From: Arenicola marina
Lineage: Eukaryota; Annelida; Polychaeta; Arenicolidae
Assembly: GCA_964019135.1 (NCBI GenBank)
Contig: OZ025255.1
Span: forward strand, 20,313,708-20,377,707
DNA: 64,000 nt
Direction of reading: 5' to 3'
The translations under genes were made by a program, and so were the position numbers. The first letter of the stretch is position 1, and every line of letters begins with the position of its first letter. The notes beneath the pieces were generated by a model that saw only the letters and a program-made list of their open reading frames with translations, had not been told where the DNA came from and did not search any database. Below are positions 1 to 12,064 of this stretch, one piece after another.

Positions 1-3000
1 GTGCGGTTATGGTGGTGATGGTGATGATGTTACTGTGCGGTCATGGTGGTGAGTGTGATGTTACTGTGCGGTTATGATGGTGATGGTGATGATGTTACTG
101 AGCGGTCATGGTGGTGATGGTGATGACGTTACTGTGCGGTCATGGTGGTGATGATGATGATGTTACTGTGCGGTCACGGTGCTGATGGTGATGATGTTAC
201 TGTGCGGTCATGATGGTGATGACGTTACTGTGCGGTTATGGTGGTGTTGGTGATGATGTTACTGTGCGGTCACGATGGTGATGGTGATGATGTTACTGTG
301 CGGTCATGATGGTGATGACGTTACTGTGCGGTTATGGTGGTGTTGGTGATGATGTTACTGTGCGGTCACGGTGGTGATGGTGATGTTGTTACTGTGCGGT
401 CATGATGGTGATGGTGATGATGTTACTGAGCGGTCATGGTGGTGATGGTGATGATGTTACTGTGCGGTCATGGTGGTGATGGTGATGACGTTACTGTGCG
501 GTTATGGTGGTGTTGGTGATGATGTTACTGTGCGGTCACGATGGTGATGGTGATGATGTTACTGTGCGGTCATGATGGTGATGACGTTACTGTGCGGTCA
601 TGGTGGTGATGGTGATGATGTTACTGTGCGGTCATGGTGGTGATAGTGATGATGTTACTGTGCGGTCATGGTGGTGATGGTGATGATGTTACTGTACGGT
701 TATGGTGGTGTTGGTGATGATGTTACTGTGCGGTCATGGTGGTGAGTGTGATGTTACTGTGCGGTCATGATGGTGATGGTGATGATGTTACTGAGCGGTC
801 ACGGTGGTGATGGTGATGAAGTTACTGTGCGGTCATGGTGGTGAGTGTGATGTTACTGTGCGGTCATGGTGGTGATGGTGATGATGTTACTGTGCGGTCA
901 TGATGGTGATGGCGTTACTGTGCGGTTATGGTGGTGTTGGTGATGATGTTACTGTGCGGTCACGGTGGTGATGGTGATGATGTTACTGTGCGGTCATGAT
1001 GGTGATGACGTGACTGTGCGGTCATGGTGGTGTTGGTGATTACGTTACTGTGCGGTCAGGGTGGTGATGGTGATGATGTTACTGTGCGGTCACGGTGGTG
1101 ATGGTGATGATGCTACTGTGCGGTCATGATGGTGATGACGTTACTGTGCGGTTATGGTGGTGATGGTGATGATGTTACTGTGCGGTCATGGTGGTGAGTG
1201 TGATGACGTTACTGTGCGGTCATGGTGGTGATGGTGATGATGTTACTGTGTGGTCATGGTGGTGATGGTGATGATGTTACTGTGCGGTCATGATGGTGAT
1301 GGTGATGATGTTACTGAGCGGTCACGGTGGTGATGGTGATGAAGTTACTGTGCGGTCATGGTGGTGAGTGTGATGTTACTGTGCGGTCATGGTGGTGATG
1401 GTGATGATGTTACTGTGCGGTCATGATGGTGATGGTGATGATGTTACTGTGCGGTCATGGTGGTGATGGTGATGATGTTACTGAGCGGTCACGGTGGTGA
1501 TGGTGATGATGTTACTCTGTGGTCATGGTGGTGATGGTGATGATGTTACTGTGCGGTCATGGTGGTGATGGTGATGATGTTACTGAGCGGTCACGGTGGT
1601 GATGGTGATGATGTTACTCTGTGGTCATGGTGGTGATGGTGATGATGTTACTGTGCGGTCATGGTGGTGTTGGTGATGATGTTACTGAGCGGTCACGGTG
1701 GTGATGGTGATGATGTTACTGTGCGGTGATGGTGGTGTTGGTGATTACGTTACTGTGCGGTCATGGTGGTGATGGTGATGATGTTACTGTGCGGTGATGG
1801 TGGTGATGGTGATGATGTTACTGTGCGGTCACGGTGGTGATGGTGATGATGTTACTGTGCGGTCATGATGGTGATGACGTTACTGTGCGGTTATGGTGGT
1901 GTTGGTGATGATGTTACTGTGCGGTCATGGTGGTGAGTGTGATGTTACTGTGCGGTCATGATGGTGATGGTGATGATGTTACTGAGCGGTCACGGTGGTG
2001 ATGGTGATGAAGTTACTGTGCGGTCATGGTGGTGAGTGTGATGTTACTGTGCGGTCATGGTGGTGATGGTGATGATGTTACTGTGCGGTCATGATGGTGA
2101 TGACGTTACTGTGCGGTTATGGTGGTGTTGGTGATGATGTTACTGTGCGGTCATGGTGGTGATGGCGTTACTGTGCGGTTATGGTGGTGATGGTGATGAT
2201 GTTACTGTGCGGTCATGGTGGTGATAGTGATGATGTTACTGAGCGGTCATGGTGGTGATGGTGATGATGTTACTGCGCGGTTATGGTGGTGATGGTGATG
2301 GTGTTACTGTGCGGTCATGGTGGTGTTGGTGATGATGTTACTGTGCGGTCATGGTGGTGAGTGTGATGTTACTGTGCGGTCATGATGGTGATGGTGATGA
2401 TGTTACTGTGCGGTCATGATGGTGATGACGTTACTGTGCGGTTATGGTGGTGATGGTGATGAAGTTACTGTGCGGTCATGGTGGTGATAGTGATGACGTT
2501 ACTGTGCGGTCATGATATTGATGGTGATGTTACTGTGCGGTCATGGTGGTGATGGTGATGGTGATGTTACTGTGCGGTCATGGTGGTGATGGTGATGATG
2601 TTACTGTGCGGTCATGGTGGTGATGACGTTACTGTGCGGTCACGGTGGTGATGGTGATGATATTACTGAGCGGTCATGATGGTGATGACGTTACTGTTCG
2701 GTCATGGTGGTGATGGTGATGTTACTGTGCGGTCATGGTGGTGAGTGTGATGTTACTGTGCGGTCATGGTGGTGATGGTGATGATGTTACTGTGCGGTCA
2801 TGATGGTGATGACGTTACTGTGAGGTCATGATGGTGATGACGTTACTGTGCGGTCATGGTGGTGATGGTGTTGATGTTACTGTGCGGTCATGATGGTGAT
2901 GACGTTACTGTGCGGTCATGGTGGTGATGGCGATGATGTTACTGTGCGGTCATGGTGGTGATGGTGATGATGTTACTGTGCGGTCATGATGGTCATGACG

Positions 3001-3765
3001 TTACTGTGCGGTCATGGTGGTGAGTGTCATGTTACTGTGCGGTCATGATGGTGATGGTGATGAGGTTACTGTGCGGTCATGGTGGTGATGGTGATGATGG
3101 TGATGATGTTACTGTGCGGTCATGGTGGCGATGGTGATGATGTTACTGTGCGGTCATGGTGGCGATGGTGATGATGTTACTGTGCGGTCATGGTGGTGAT
3201 GGTGATGATGTTACTGTGCGGTCATGGTGGCGATGGTGATGGTGATGATGTTACTGTACGGTCATGGTGATGATGGTGATGATGTTACTGTACGGTCATG
3301 GTGGTGATGGTGATGATGTTACTGCCCAGGCATGGTGGTGATGGTGATGATGTTACTGTGCGGTCATGGTGGTGATGGCGATGATGTTACTGTGCGGTGA
3401 TGGTGGTGATGGTGATGTAAGTGTGCGGCCATGGTGGTGATGGTGATGGTGATGATGTTACTGTGCGGCCATGATGGTGATGACGTTACTGTGCGGTCAT
3501 GGTGGTGATGGTGATGATGTTACTGTGCGGTCATGGTGGTGATAGTGATGATGTTACTGTGCGGTCATGGTGGTGATGGTGATGATGTTACTGTACGGTC
3601 ATGGTGGTGATGGTGATGATGTTACTGTGCGGTCATGGTGGTGATGGTGATGATGTTACTGTGCGGTCATGGTGGTGATGGCGATGATGTTACTGTGCGG
3701 TGATGGTGGTGATGGTGATGGTGATGATGTTTCTGAACGGTTGTGATGGTTGTGGTGATGACGAT
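1..3765. repeat. Minisatellite, 28/31/34-bp units, truncated by the window start
   Basis: A continuous array of over 110 units. Each unit carries a fixed 13-base block, ttactgtgcggtc, followed by a variable GTG/ATG-rich block of 15, 18 or 21 bases, so unit lengths are mostly 28, 31 or 34 bp and differ in 3-bp steps. The variants are intermixed rather than in blocks. Common point variants are gagcggtc for gtgcggtc and cacggtgg for catggtgg. The array decays over 3700-3765, and its left end lies outside the window. Open frames on either strand here are repeat by-products. Confidence 0.97.
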
Positions 3766-5225
3766 GGACTCGTACCATAACAATCGATGATGGTGTCATG
3801 ACAAATTGATGATGATTTTGGTGATATGAAGAATGTGATGAATGTGGACTGGTGGGGTGACAAAGGCGTGTGCACGTTACTGCCATTGCGACTTGCCCGG
3901 TGTCAGTGGGACGGGTGACCGCTTTATGAAGTCTGGGCCGATGAGAACCAATCACAATGCTTCCACGTGACATCCGGCCACGTGGTCGGGTGTGATGGTG
4001 TTTGATGAAGCCACGCGGCACGAATCCAACAATTCACAAGGTCTACAGGAGAAGCCGCATATCGTGGTTACCAGCATCATTCTGTGCCTCGGTTGGCTCT
4101 CGTGTGTCAACTACCGGAGGCGGACATGATTGGATAAGGTGGGTGTACGATGGGGGGTACTAACTCATAACAGGCCGCAATCCGAGCTCATTCCGTCCCT
4201 TTTCTGTGTATTAATCTCAGTGGAACCTGGGCCAAATGCCGCGTGGACTGATTGTCGCGTCGTCGTCTGACACCTACCGATGACTATATAGCTGAATGTG
4301 GAAAGCGCGTGACGGTAATATGGGATGTATCTTATAGTGCTTGTTATGTTATTGGAAGTTGTAACATGTTCGAAGTGTTCGAAGTGTTTTCTTCGGCTGT
4401 TTAACCGGGAGTTATATTTTAAATTTAAATTTTATAACCGGGTTACATTTGATTTTAATACTGTTATCCTGTAGATTTGATAACTGTTATCTTGTTGATT
4501 TTATCATTGTTAACTTGTAGATTTTTTAATTGTCTTTTGCAATTGGATGCCACAGAGAATACTTGGTTAAATCAGATCCAATGTCCATGGCTTGTCCAAC
4601 AACGTGTGCAACAACGAAAATATATTGACAGAGAATAAAGACAAAAATATAAAATGTCAAAAAGAAAAAAAGATAAATTACCACTCCGCTAAATTGTCAT
4701 ATAACTGCAACTGCACAGTACTAACGGGATGGGGGACACAACGGATAAAACGATCAGTGAATGTAGAGTTCATGCACTAAACGACGGGAATCAGCGGGAC
4801 ATTACAGCTCTGATTGTGTCGGTTGTATTGATTGCGTTGAAACGTCACAAGCGCCTCTGGCGGGTGATCTATAGGCGACAATTGGTGTAAGCTGGTACCA
4901 CCGCTCAAACTCATACACGTGCTGAGCGAGCGAAGTTGGGACCGCGGAACCAGGCTACAATTGGTGTAGAGGGCGCCCCACCTAGCGTAGAAACAATTCG
5001 CGCCATCTGTTGCATGATTTGTGTGTTTTGTGACGTCACCGTTATAAATGGGAAGCCCACGAAGAGGACGCCTGGGGACTCTATAGGACTGACTTACATA
5101 TATCTGCCGCGGGTTCATAGCCGACTATGATGCGCCGAACAGTGCTCCTGCGAATGATCTAAAATGTATTTACTGATAATGAAGTGGGATATAGACAAGA
5201 ACGACCGATAAAGTGAGGTCAAGTT
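3766..5225. other. Non-repetitive stretch, no gene recognised
   Basis: No convincing coding region. It is AT-rich at 4400-4560 with direct short repeats of a gttatcttgtagatt type. A perfect CRE octamer TGACGTCA lies at 5031-5038. CTCF-like cores occur at 4965-4977 (tgtagagggcgcc) and 5000-5013 (gcgccatctgttgc). The short open frames at 4592-4780 and on the opposite strand at 4777-5118 have no recognisable protein features. Confidence 0.6.
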
Positions 5226-6172
5226 GTCAACTCTCACAGGTTGCCTGTTGTCATGAAATGAAGGGAGGTCAGTTGGCCTGCTGTCGTGAAATGAAGGGAG
5301 GTCGGTTGGCCTGTTGTCGTGAAATGAAGGGAAGTCAGTTGGCCTGCTGTCATGAAATGAAGGGAGGTCAGTTTGCCTGCTGTCATGAAATGAAGGGAGG
5401 TCAGTTTGCCTGCTGTCATGAAATGAAGGAAGGCCAGTTTGCCTGCTGTCATAAAATGAAGGGAGGTCAGTTTGCCTGCTGTCATGAAATGAAGGGAGGT
5501 CAGTTTACCTGCTGTCATGAAATGAAGGGAGGTCAGTTTGCCTGCTGTCATGATGTGAAGGGAGGTCAGTTTGCCTGCTGTCATGAAATAGGTCAGTTGG
5601 CCTGCTGTCATGAAATGAAGGGAGGTCAGTTGGCCTGCTGTCATGATGTGAAGGGAGGTCAGTTTGCCTGCTGTCATGAAATAGAAAGTCAGTTGGCCTG
5701 CTGTCATGAAATGAAGGGAGGTCAGTTAGCCTGCTGTCATGAAATGAAGGAAGGTCAGTTTGGCTGCTGTCATGACATGAAGGGAGATCAGTTGGCCTGT
5801 TGTCATGAAATGAAGGGAGGTCAGTTTGCCTGCTGTCATGAAATGAAGGGAGGGCAGTTTGCCTGCTGTCATAAAATGAAGGGAGGTCAGTTTGCCTGCT
5901 GTAATGAAATGGAGGGAGGTCAGTTTGTCTGCTGTCATGAAATGAAGCGAGGTCCGTTGGCCTGCTGTCGTGATATGAAGGGAGGTCAGTTTTTCTGCTG
6001 TCATGAAATGAATCGAGGTCCGTTGGCCTGCTGTCATGATATGAAGGGAGGTCAGTTTGCCTGCTGTCATGAAATGAAGAGAGGTTAGTTGGCCTGCTGT
6101 CATGCAATGAAGGGGGGTCAGTTGGCCTGCTGTAATGAAATGGAGGGAGGTTAACTTGTTCGCTGTCAATAA
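5226..6172. repeat. 33-bp minisatellite
   Basis: About 28 units of 33 bp with the core cctgctgtcatgaaatgaag. A few units are shortened in multiples of 3 (for example near 5585 and 5680). Because the unit is divisible by three, frames stay open on both strands for up to about 290 codons. Translation gives only monotonous repeats such as GGQFACCHEMK. Degenerate units trail to about 6245. Confidence 0.96.
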
Positions 6173-7740
6173 ATCAATGAAGGCCATCGTGTTTGATGTC
6201 ATGAAAACCTGGGAGGTCAGCTTATCTGCTATCAAGATGGAGGGATGTCAAGTTGCTGTGGTCATTGTTACGCGAGGGGTCAGTCTGCCTTTCTGCCGCT
6301 CAGCTAACCTACTCCCCACCTACTGAACCCCGCGATTACCACACTGACTGTACTACATGAAATATGTCCTATCTCCTTGTGGTACCCTCTCCCGCCAGAC
6401 AATCTGGAAATAGAAATCGTGATGCTAGTTGAAGTAGGAGTAATAAAACATCCCAATGTATTACACGTTACAGGAGTGATGTCGGTTATGTCGTGATCCT
6501 CACCGCAGAGGTAGAGAGAAGCGAAAGGAAAGAGCGGAAAGTAAACATAAAGTACCCAACCGGAAGTACCCAACTTGAAGTAAAACAAGCGTTCATTCCA
6601 TGAACTTCGGCGTCCACACGGAGTTGAGGAATAAAGTCGGTGCCCCCCGTCAAGCAGATCGTTTTTCATTTGACTCCATACGGGTATTTCAATACCTTGT
6701 GAATTACCCATGAGTCTCCACCCGCTCCAATGTGTTTGAGGTTAAGGGAGAACACCTGGGTCCCGTGCTGCCCAGGGGTATCATTTCGAGCCCTGCGCCA
6801 TAATGTTAATGCCCAAAGCATGTAAAGCTCCCAAGTCGTGAAAAAGTGAAGGAAAAAATAGGGAGTTGCTGTGTCAACATGTGGGGGACGAATTCATGTT
6901 TTGGTCCCACCGTCAGCGTCGTTGGGATGAATACGGTGGAAACAATTATGGATTCTGGATAAACACTCAGTTCGATTTTCATGCAAACAATTTGTTATCG
7001 CCCTATTAAAAGTTCAAACTGCCAATATCGCGGACATTAAGGCGGTCTGTTCACCCCCCCCCTCCATCCCTATCTCCCCCAGTCCCATATAGGCCCCACC
7101 CCCACCCCACCCACACAGTCCCTTCGCTCTACTATTTATACCCACACTGATTCCGTTTGTGGTCACATCTGTGTCTCGCATTCGTGTAAATACATTTCTT
7201 ATCTTCTATTCCCGGTGGTTTTTGTGATCAGTAAAGAAGTCCCCTAAGTTGAGATTGATGCAGAGCGAGGCGGCGGTATGCGTAGGCACAGAACCCCGGC
7301 GTCCGACCGCCATTTTGAATACCAAGGCCCTGACCTGACTGCGGACCGAGAGATAGATCGATATAAAATGAGGGAGCTATTAGCCCGTCAGTACCGCTGG
7401 CTGCCCCCGGGAACGCCGTCACAGAGGCAACCACAAGACGACAACCTCTGGACGCTCATGGCTGGCTATATATCAGGACGCTTGCCACTCAACACAAGGA
7501 CTTCTCAGGGTTAGAGTCCGGACTATAAGACCCTCTTACTGGACATATCAGGGTTTGTCTGGCTATGACCTCTGACCTCTGATTATCCGCCCCGACGTGG
7601 GGTCTAAACCAGTTTTACTCCAGCAGAAAAGACAGGCGTGAAACATTTAGGCAAGTGGGCCTATTTATTCGAATCCCTGTAATCGACCCTGCAAACCAAA
7701 TAAGTCCGCAATATTTACATTTTTCCTATAGATTTACTTC
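6173..7740. other. Non-repetitive stretch, one short ORF, otherwise nothing recognised
   Basis: After decayed 33-bp units (to about 6245) the sequence is unique. A tRNA B-box-like string (atttcgagccctgc, near 6786) follows an imperfect duplication of cctgggtcccgtg/gcccaggggt, but there is no clear A box, so I do not call a SINE. A C-rich tract occupies 7052-7110. The ORF at 7278-7514 is listed separately. Confidence 0.5.
7278..7514 (+). CDS. Uncertain 78-codon ORF
   Basis: An ATG-initiated frame of 78 codons whose composition is less biased than the repeat-derived frames around it. It is rich in charged residues (for example DREIDRYKMRELLARQYRW). I recognise no family, signal peptide or membrane segment. 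A polypyrimidine stretch lies upstream at 7050-7130. It could be a small gene, an exon fragment or chance. Nothing in the flanks (no clear TATA box or poly(A) signal in register) decides between these. Confidence 0.15.
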   Translation: MRRHRTPASDRHFEYQGPDLTADREIDRYKMRELLARQYRWLPPGTPSQRQPQDDNLWTLMAGYISGRLPLNTRTSQG

Positions 7741-7965
7741 GGCTCAATCAATTTCGTTAAAAACAAATGCGTTTGACATAGATAGATTGTGCTAAATCAA
7801 TTCCATAAAAAAGATACCTTGTGCTAAACGAATTCCATAAACAACATACCACGGGCTAAACCAATTCCATAAACAACATACCACGGGCTAAACCAATTCC
7901 ATAAACAACATACCACGGGCAAAACCAACTCCATAAACAACATACCACGGGCTAAATCAATTGTA
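7741..7965. repeat. 32-bp minisatellite, left block
   Basis: About seven units of 32 bp with core cataccacgggctaaacc. The first units are degenerate (ttgtgctaaatcaattcc). The array stops abruptly after a caatt and resumes at 8505 with the same unit and orientation, so it appears to have been split by an insertion of about 540 bp. Confidence 0.9.
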
Positions 7966-8504
7966 ATATGGATAGGTGCTACCTAAAAAATGCGAGCGTA
8001 TATTTATTAATTCAGATATTTCGAGGGGATACATCTAGATTAATATTCACAATTAATCTCACTTCGGTTTGCCATTAAGCATATCTTTGGCAGGATGAAG
8101 TGTACCATGCACGTGCTTGTGACATATCATTCGGTTGCCTAGGAACTCCCACTGTGACGTCATGTTTATAAACATTTTGTCGTCACAACTACTCAATATG
8201 CTCTACTTGGAGCTTGGCAACAGACATTTAGCGCATCGCTTATAAATTAACTTTAATTTGAAGTAAAGATCCATTGTGAACATTGAATAATTTATTCGTT
8301 AATTTTGTGGGGCAGCTGATTTAATTATTAAAGATATGACATAATATGCTCCGACCTCTCTTTGCTTGATTATATTTATGTATAGCTGATATTTACCCCG
8401 AACTCAAAAACGTCTCATGGGGGCTGTTGCGCAAAATGAAAGTCCTAAGCCTATGCTTGAAATTTGAATATGCATGCATGTTACCTTAAGAGCTCGCTTG
8501 CGCT
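7966..8504. other. Sequence interrupting the 32-bp array
   Basis: About 540 bp of unrelated AT-rich DNA between two blocks of the same minisatellite. I found no terminal inverted repeats and no clear target duplication. It contains an X-box-like motif GTTGCCTAGGAAC (8134-8146) followed 8 bases later by TGACGTCA (8155-8162). It may be an inserted non-coding element, or a residual unique spacer between two independent expansions. Confidence 0.5.
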
Positions 8505-8742
8505 CCCTATAAACAACATAAATCTACCACGGGCTAAACCAATTCTATAAACAACATACCACGGGCTAAACCAATTCCATAAACAACATACCACGGGCGA
8601 AATCAATTCCATAAACAACATACTACGGGCTAAATCAATTCCATAAACAACATACTACGGGCTAAACCAATTCCATAAACAACATACCACGGGCTAAACC
8701 AATTCCATAAACAACATACCACGGGCTAAACCGATGCCTTTA
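8505..8742. repeat. 32-bp minisatellite, right block
   Basis: About seven units of the same 32-bp unit as 7741-7965 (core cataccacgggctaaacc), in the same orientation. The first unit carries a 5-base insertion (aaatc). The array decays near 8740. Confidence 0.92.
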
Positions 8743-11010
8743 AAATATATATCGTGCGCTCGAAAAAACATGTGCGGCACCTATATGTGTATCAATGTGG
8801 ACCCTTCCTATACCAGTTGTTGAACAACCAAAAAAAAACTATAGACAGCAGAGCATTGCAAGTTAACGTTTCATTAAGTCGCGAGTGAATTGTCCATTCT
8901 CAAATAATAGCTAGAAACTTTACGCCACGAAAAAATAAGATTCCATAATACATGGCCTATAACATATTAGTACAAACAAATATTTACTACTCTTCGTATT
9001 GTTACATGCTGCAGCGTTACGACCGTAACATATGTGGAGGCTACTGTTATGTAAATACGTGAAAATGTACCGGAGGAAGTTACCGAGTTTCTTCAGACGG
9101 AAAGAGCGTCTTCACAATACAAGACGAGCCGTCCATGTACTGCAAGTTCTGTGGCCAGGGAGTCTGATTGCTCGCGACTTCTATGTCAAGATTATGACAC
9201 CACCAGGAGAAGGGTGATTCAGTGAGGGTGGGGTTTGGTGGGATGGAGTGGGGTGGCGAGAGAGGGTATTATTTAATTTACCGCCGCGATGGACCCCAAA
9301 TTTCCGCCCCGCATTAATAGCGCTCTCGACGCTAGTCATTTTAAACTCTCCTTCGTGTGCCAATCATCTTAGATCCGGGTACTTGCCCATAAAGCTGTCC
9401 CACGATCCAGTCTGCCGGGGTGTCTCCATTCCCTTCCATTCTATTCTATTCCCCGGCCGGCCGGCCGTCCCGAGTGAGACGTCCTGGCCGGGACCCCACG
9501 CACCCCATCCACCCACGCCCCCCCCCACCCCCAACCCCCCGAGCGCCCCGACCTCTCCCTCGGGCGGGGGGCTGGGGGGGGGGGGGTGGCAGCGAGATGT
9601 TGGCCAAAGACGCTGAAGACATATTTTGTGCCAAATAATGGAGAAATAAAACTTAGAAGCCGGACGATAGTGTTTAGCGATGGAGCCCTGCCGCCGCCAC
9701 CCCCTCCCCCCCCCCCCTGCGCCCATCTCCCACACCTACGGACTTCCCTCCCCAACCACACCGACCACCCACACCACCCTAAAGCTCACACATACCCGGG
9801 GCTGTGATAAAGGGCGCAATTTGGGCGGACAAGTTATTGTCTTAGTCCCCGGGACTGGTGGAGGGAGACTGAGGGGGGGGGGGGGGGGACTGGTGGAGGG
9901 AGGAGGAGGGAGGGGGAGGGAGTGGAGTTGGGGCAAACATAGACCCGAGGACTCGCTGCGGGGTTTCCTCAAGTGATCCACTTGTTTAGAGGGATCGTGG
10001 GGAGGGTGGCGACCCTCTCATCACCATGACGATAACTCTTCGGCCACAAGTGACCTGTGCGGCGATGTAACTTACGCCCTCTGGCGGTGGGAGAACAAAG
10101 CGGAGGTGGATATAGCCAGCTAGTCATCATTTATTCATCAGTAAGGGCTGTTGTCATCGAGGGGGAACAACAACATCGGAGCAAGATTTCAGCAATTTTA
10201 ATGTGACGCCCCGAATCCTTGTGGTCATTTTTAATTTAATTTTTTTTAATCGCTTGATTTTCGCAGAGCATCTATTTCTTTGTACATAATTCACAAAGTA
10301 TGGGTTCTGATATCACAATGGCAAAGTTGTTCAACGCGTGTTCACATGTTCCATTTAAAGCGTTGAAGAAGCCATTTACAGAAAAAAGAATTTCTTCTAT
10401 CTAAGTCTAACTAATCGTCGTCCCCGTGGCAGACAAAGCCTCAATCAAGTACACGCATCGTCTTGAGACGCTGGAATTATTTGACCTCTGCAGCCGCCCC
10501 GTTGACTTTGAAACCTCCGTAGGCGACTCGGTATCACGTGCCTTGTGACTGCCACTCTCCCAACGGATGGCGCCCTTTTAGCCGTTTTCCCGGAAGGAAC
10601 AAGCCATAAAATGACGTCTACACGAACCGAGCCTACGATGTATGGAGTGTAATTAGCCTTAGGTTAATCTTCGGTTTCCAGCTGATGACACCATCCACCG
10701 CGGTACCGAGGGGGCGTTCAGGGCGTAAAGGTAAATGTATTGGACAGGTAACGTGCCAGACACCCTGGGCTGGTGGCAAAAGGAGTGATTAAAAACAATG
10801 TAAACGAAGACGCCTCTGCGCATGTAGTTTGTTTTTGACCATAACAAAGAAATTGAAGTAAATCCATGCTGTCAACTTTCCTTAATCAGTAGGCGTGCTG
10901 TTGTCGTGCTGTTGTCGCTGTTAGTTCAGCAGGAAGGAGAGGGTATTGGCGAGGTGGGTGGGGTGGCGAGGGGGGTGGGGTGGCGAGAAGAGTGCGGTGG
11001 CGAGGGGAAA
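8743..11010. other. Non-repetitive stretch with G/C homopolymer tracts
   Basis: No gene recognised. Low-complexity GC-rich segments occur at 9470-9600 and 9690-9935, including runs of ten or more C or G. Short open frames here are proline- or glycine-rich shadows of those tracts. A CTCF-like core (acgccctctggcggtgg) is at 10074-10090. A short tandem motif, gaggtgggtggggtggc, repeats about three times at 10940-11000. Confidence 0.55.
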
Positions 11011-11110
11011 AATCTATAGAAATATGATTTTCTATAGAAAGTTTGTACATAATTCTATAGAACATTAATTTTCTATAGAATGTAAACAGATATTTCTATA
11101 GAAAGCATTA
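11011..11110. repeat. Cluster of palindromic TTCTATAGAA motifs
   Basis: About six copies of a decamer that is its own reverse complement (TTCTATAGAA or a one-base variant) within about 100 bp. It lies just outside the inverted-repeat element at 11258-12372, whose ends use the related motif ttctatggaaa. It may be an outer remnant of the same family. Confidence 0.7.
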
Positions 11111-11801
11111 TTTCTATAGAAGATCCCGGGATACTTTTTCCTATTGTAGCCGGTTATGATCAGGTATGTTTGCAGGCTTGTAGAAGTACTCTTTATGTGA
11201 AAGGATACATGAAAGTAATTCTCTCTTCCTAGATTTATTACGCAAATCATGGCATTAAATTTATCAGACATCATTACACCACGTAGGCAAATATTTGACA
11301 GAATTTCACTAAAAACAATTCTAAAGGTTTCTATCAATTTTGCTATGGAAATTCTAAACGTTTTCCCATAGAGTTTTCACAGAATTTCTATGGAGTTTCC
11401 ATAGTCTTCATCGAGTTTGAATAGTTTCCATACCGGCCTTACAACTGACGGAAGGCACAACAACGAGCTCTCGATTTAACACACTTAGGCTACGTTCTCT
11501 GCGACAAGCGAACGAGTGGTTTGACGAATTCTGGAATATATTGTGAAACAAGACTCCTGCAAGCGATATATGAAGGGATACCGACGGCACTATATAAGGT
11601 GGTATTCGAAGATTTAAAACTTCGCATTTAAGGAACTTTGGAAGCCTTGCCGGCATATTGACTTTGCCACCGGTTGCCTGCTGCGAAGTGAGAGTAGCGG
11701 CGGAGCCAATCCTTTGGACAATAACATTAACAGCATGAGATGTGAAGGTCTGCCCAACGGCCGTGCCCGTTCAGCCGAGACGGAGCTGATGTTGGACTCA
11801 C

Positions 11802-11861
11802 CCAGGGCGACCTTGAACTCTGTACCATGCACTGCCGCGACGTGCCCTTTCTTTGGAAACT
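11802..11861 (-). pseudogene. Exon-like 60-nt stretch, weakly FKBP-like
   Basis: On the minus strand a pyrimidine-rich acceptor (ttctttcaaatttccag) leads into a 60-nt open stretch that ends at a consensus donor (GG before GTGAGT, complement of 11796-11801). The translated core FPKKGHVAAVHGTEF resembles the start of FK506-binding-protein prolyl isomerases (FPKKG.., ..VVH.., ..GT.F), but about seven residues of the family pattern are absent between VH and GTEF. No neighbouring FKBP exon was found on this strand. It may be a captured or decayed exon fragment, or chance. The splice signals are seen in the sequence; the family assignment is inference. Confidence 0.22.
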
Positions 11862-11880
11862 CTGGAAATTTGAAAGAAAT

Positions 11881-12056
11881 GTTAGTGGTTTAAGCCACTT
11901 TTGTGCACATGAAGGCTCAATCGGGCCAAGGAACCTTCGGGACGATGAAGGATTAAAGGATGAAACATGCCCCAGATGATGTGCCCGAGCCCGGATTCGA
12001 ACCCAGGACCTATTGATCTGCGGCCGAGTGCGCTAATCACTACAATAGAGAGGCCC
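11881..12056 (-). mobile_element. tRNA-derived SINE, family A, copy 1
   Basis: On the minus strand a tRNA-like head includes an A-box-like stretch (gtgattagcgcactcgg) and a perfect B box (GGGTTCGAATCC). The body includes a block shared with copy 2 at 26362-26517 (ccacttttgtgcacatgaag on the + strand). The copy lies inside the inverted-repeat element at 11258-12372, so it inserted after, or was carried by, that element. Head and body are about 175 bp. Confidence 0.82.
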
Positions 12057-12064
12057 TCCGGAAT

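Noticed and set aside
1-3765. CRISPR array
   Set aside because: Units are contiguous, variable in length by 3 bp and have no unique spacers; the DNA is eukaryotic.
5213-6235. Cysteine-rich GGQFACCHEMK repeat protein
   Set aside because: All from the 33-bp minisatellite, with other frames and the opposite strand equally open.
6750-6840. tRNA-derived SINE head at atttcgagccctgc
   Set aside because: No A box and no second copy.
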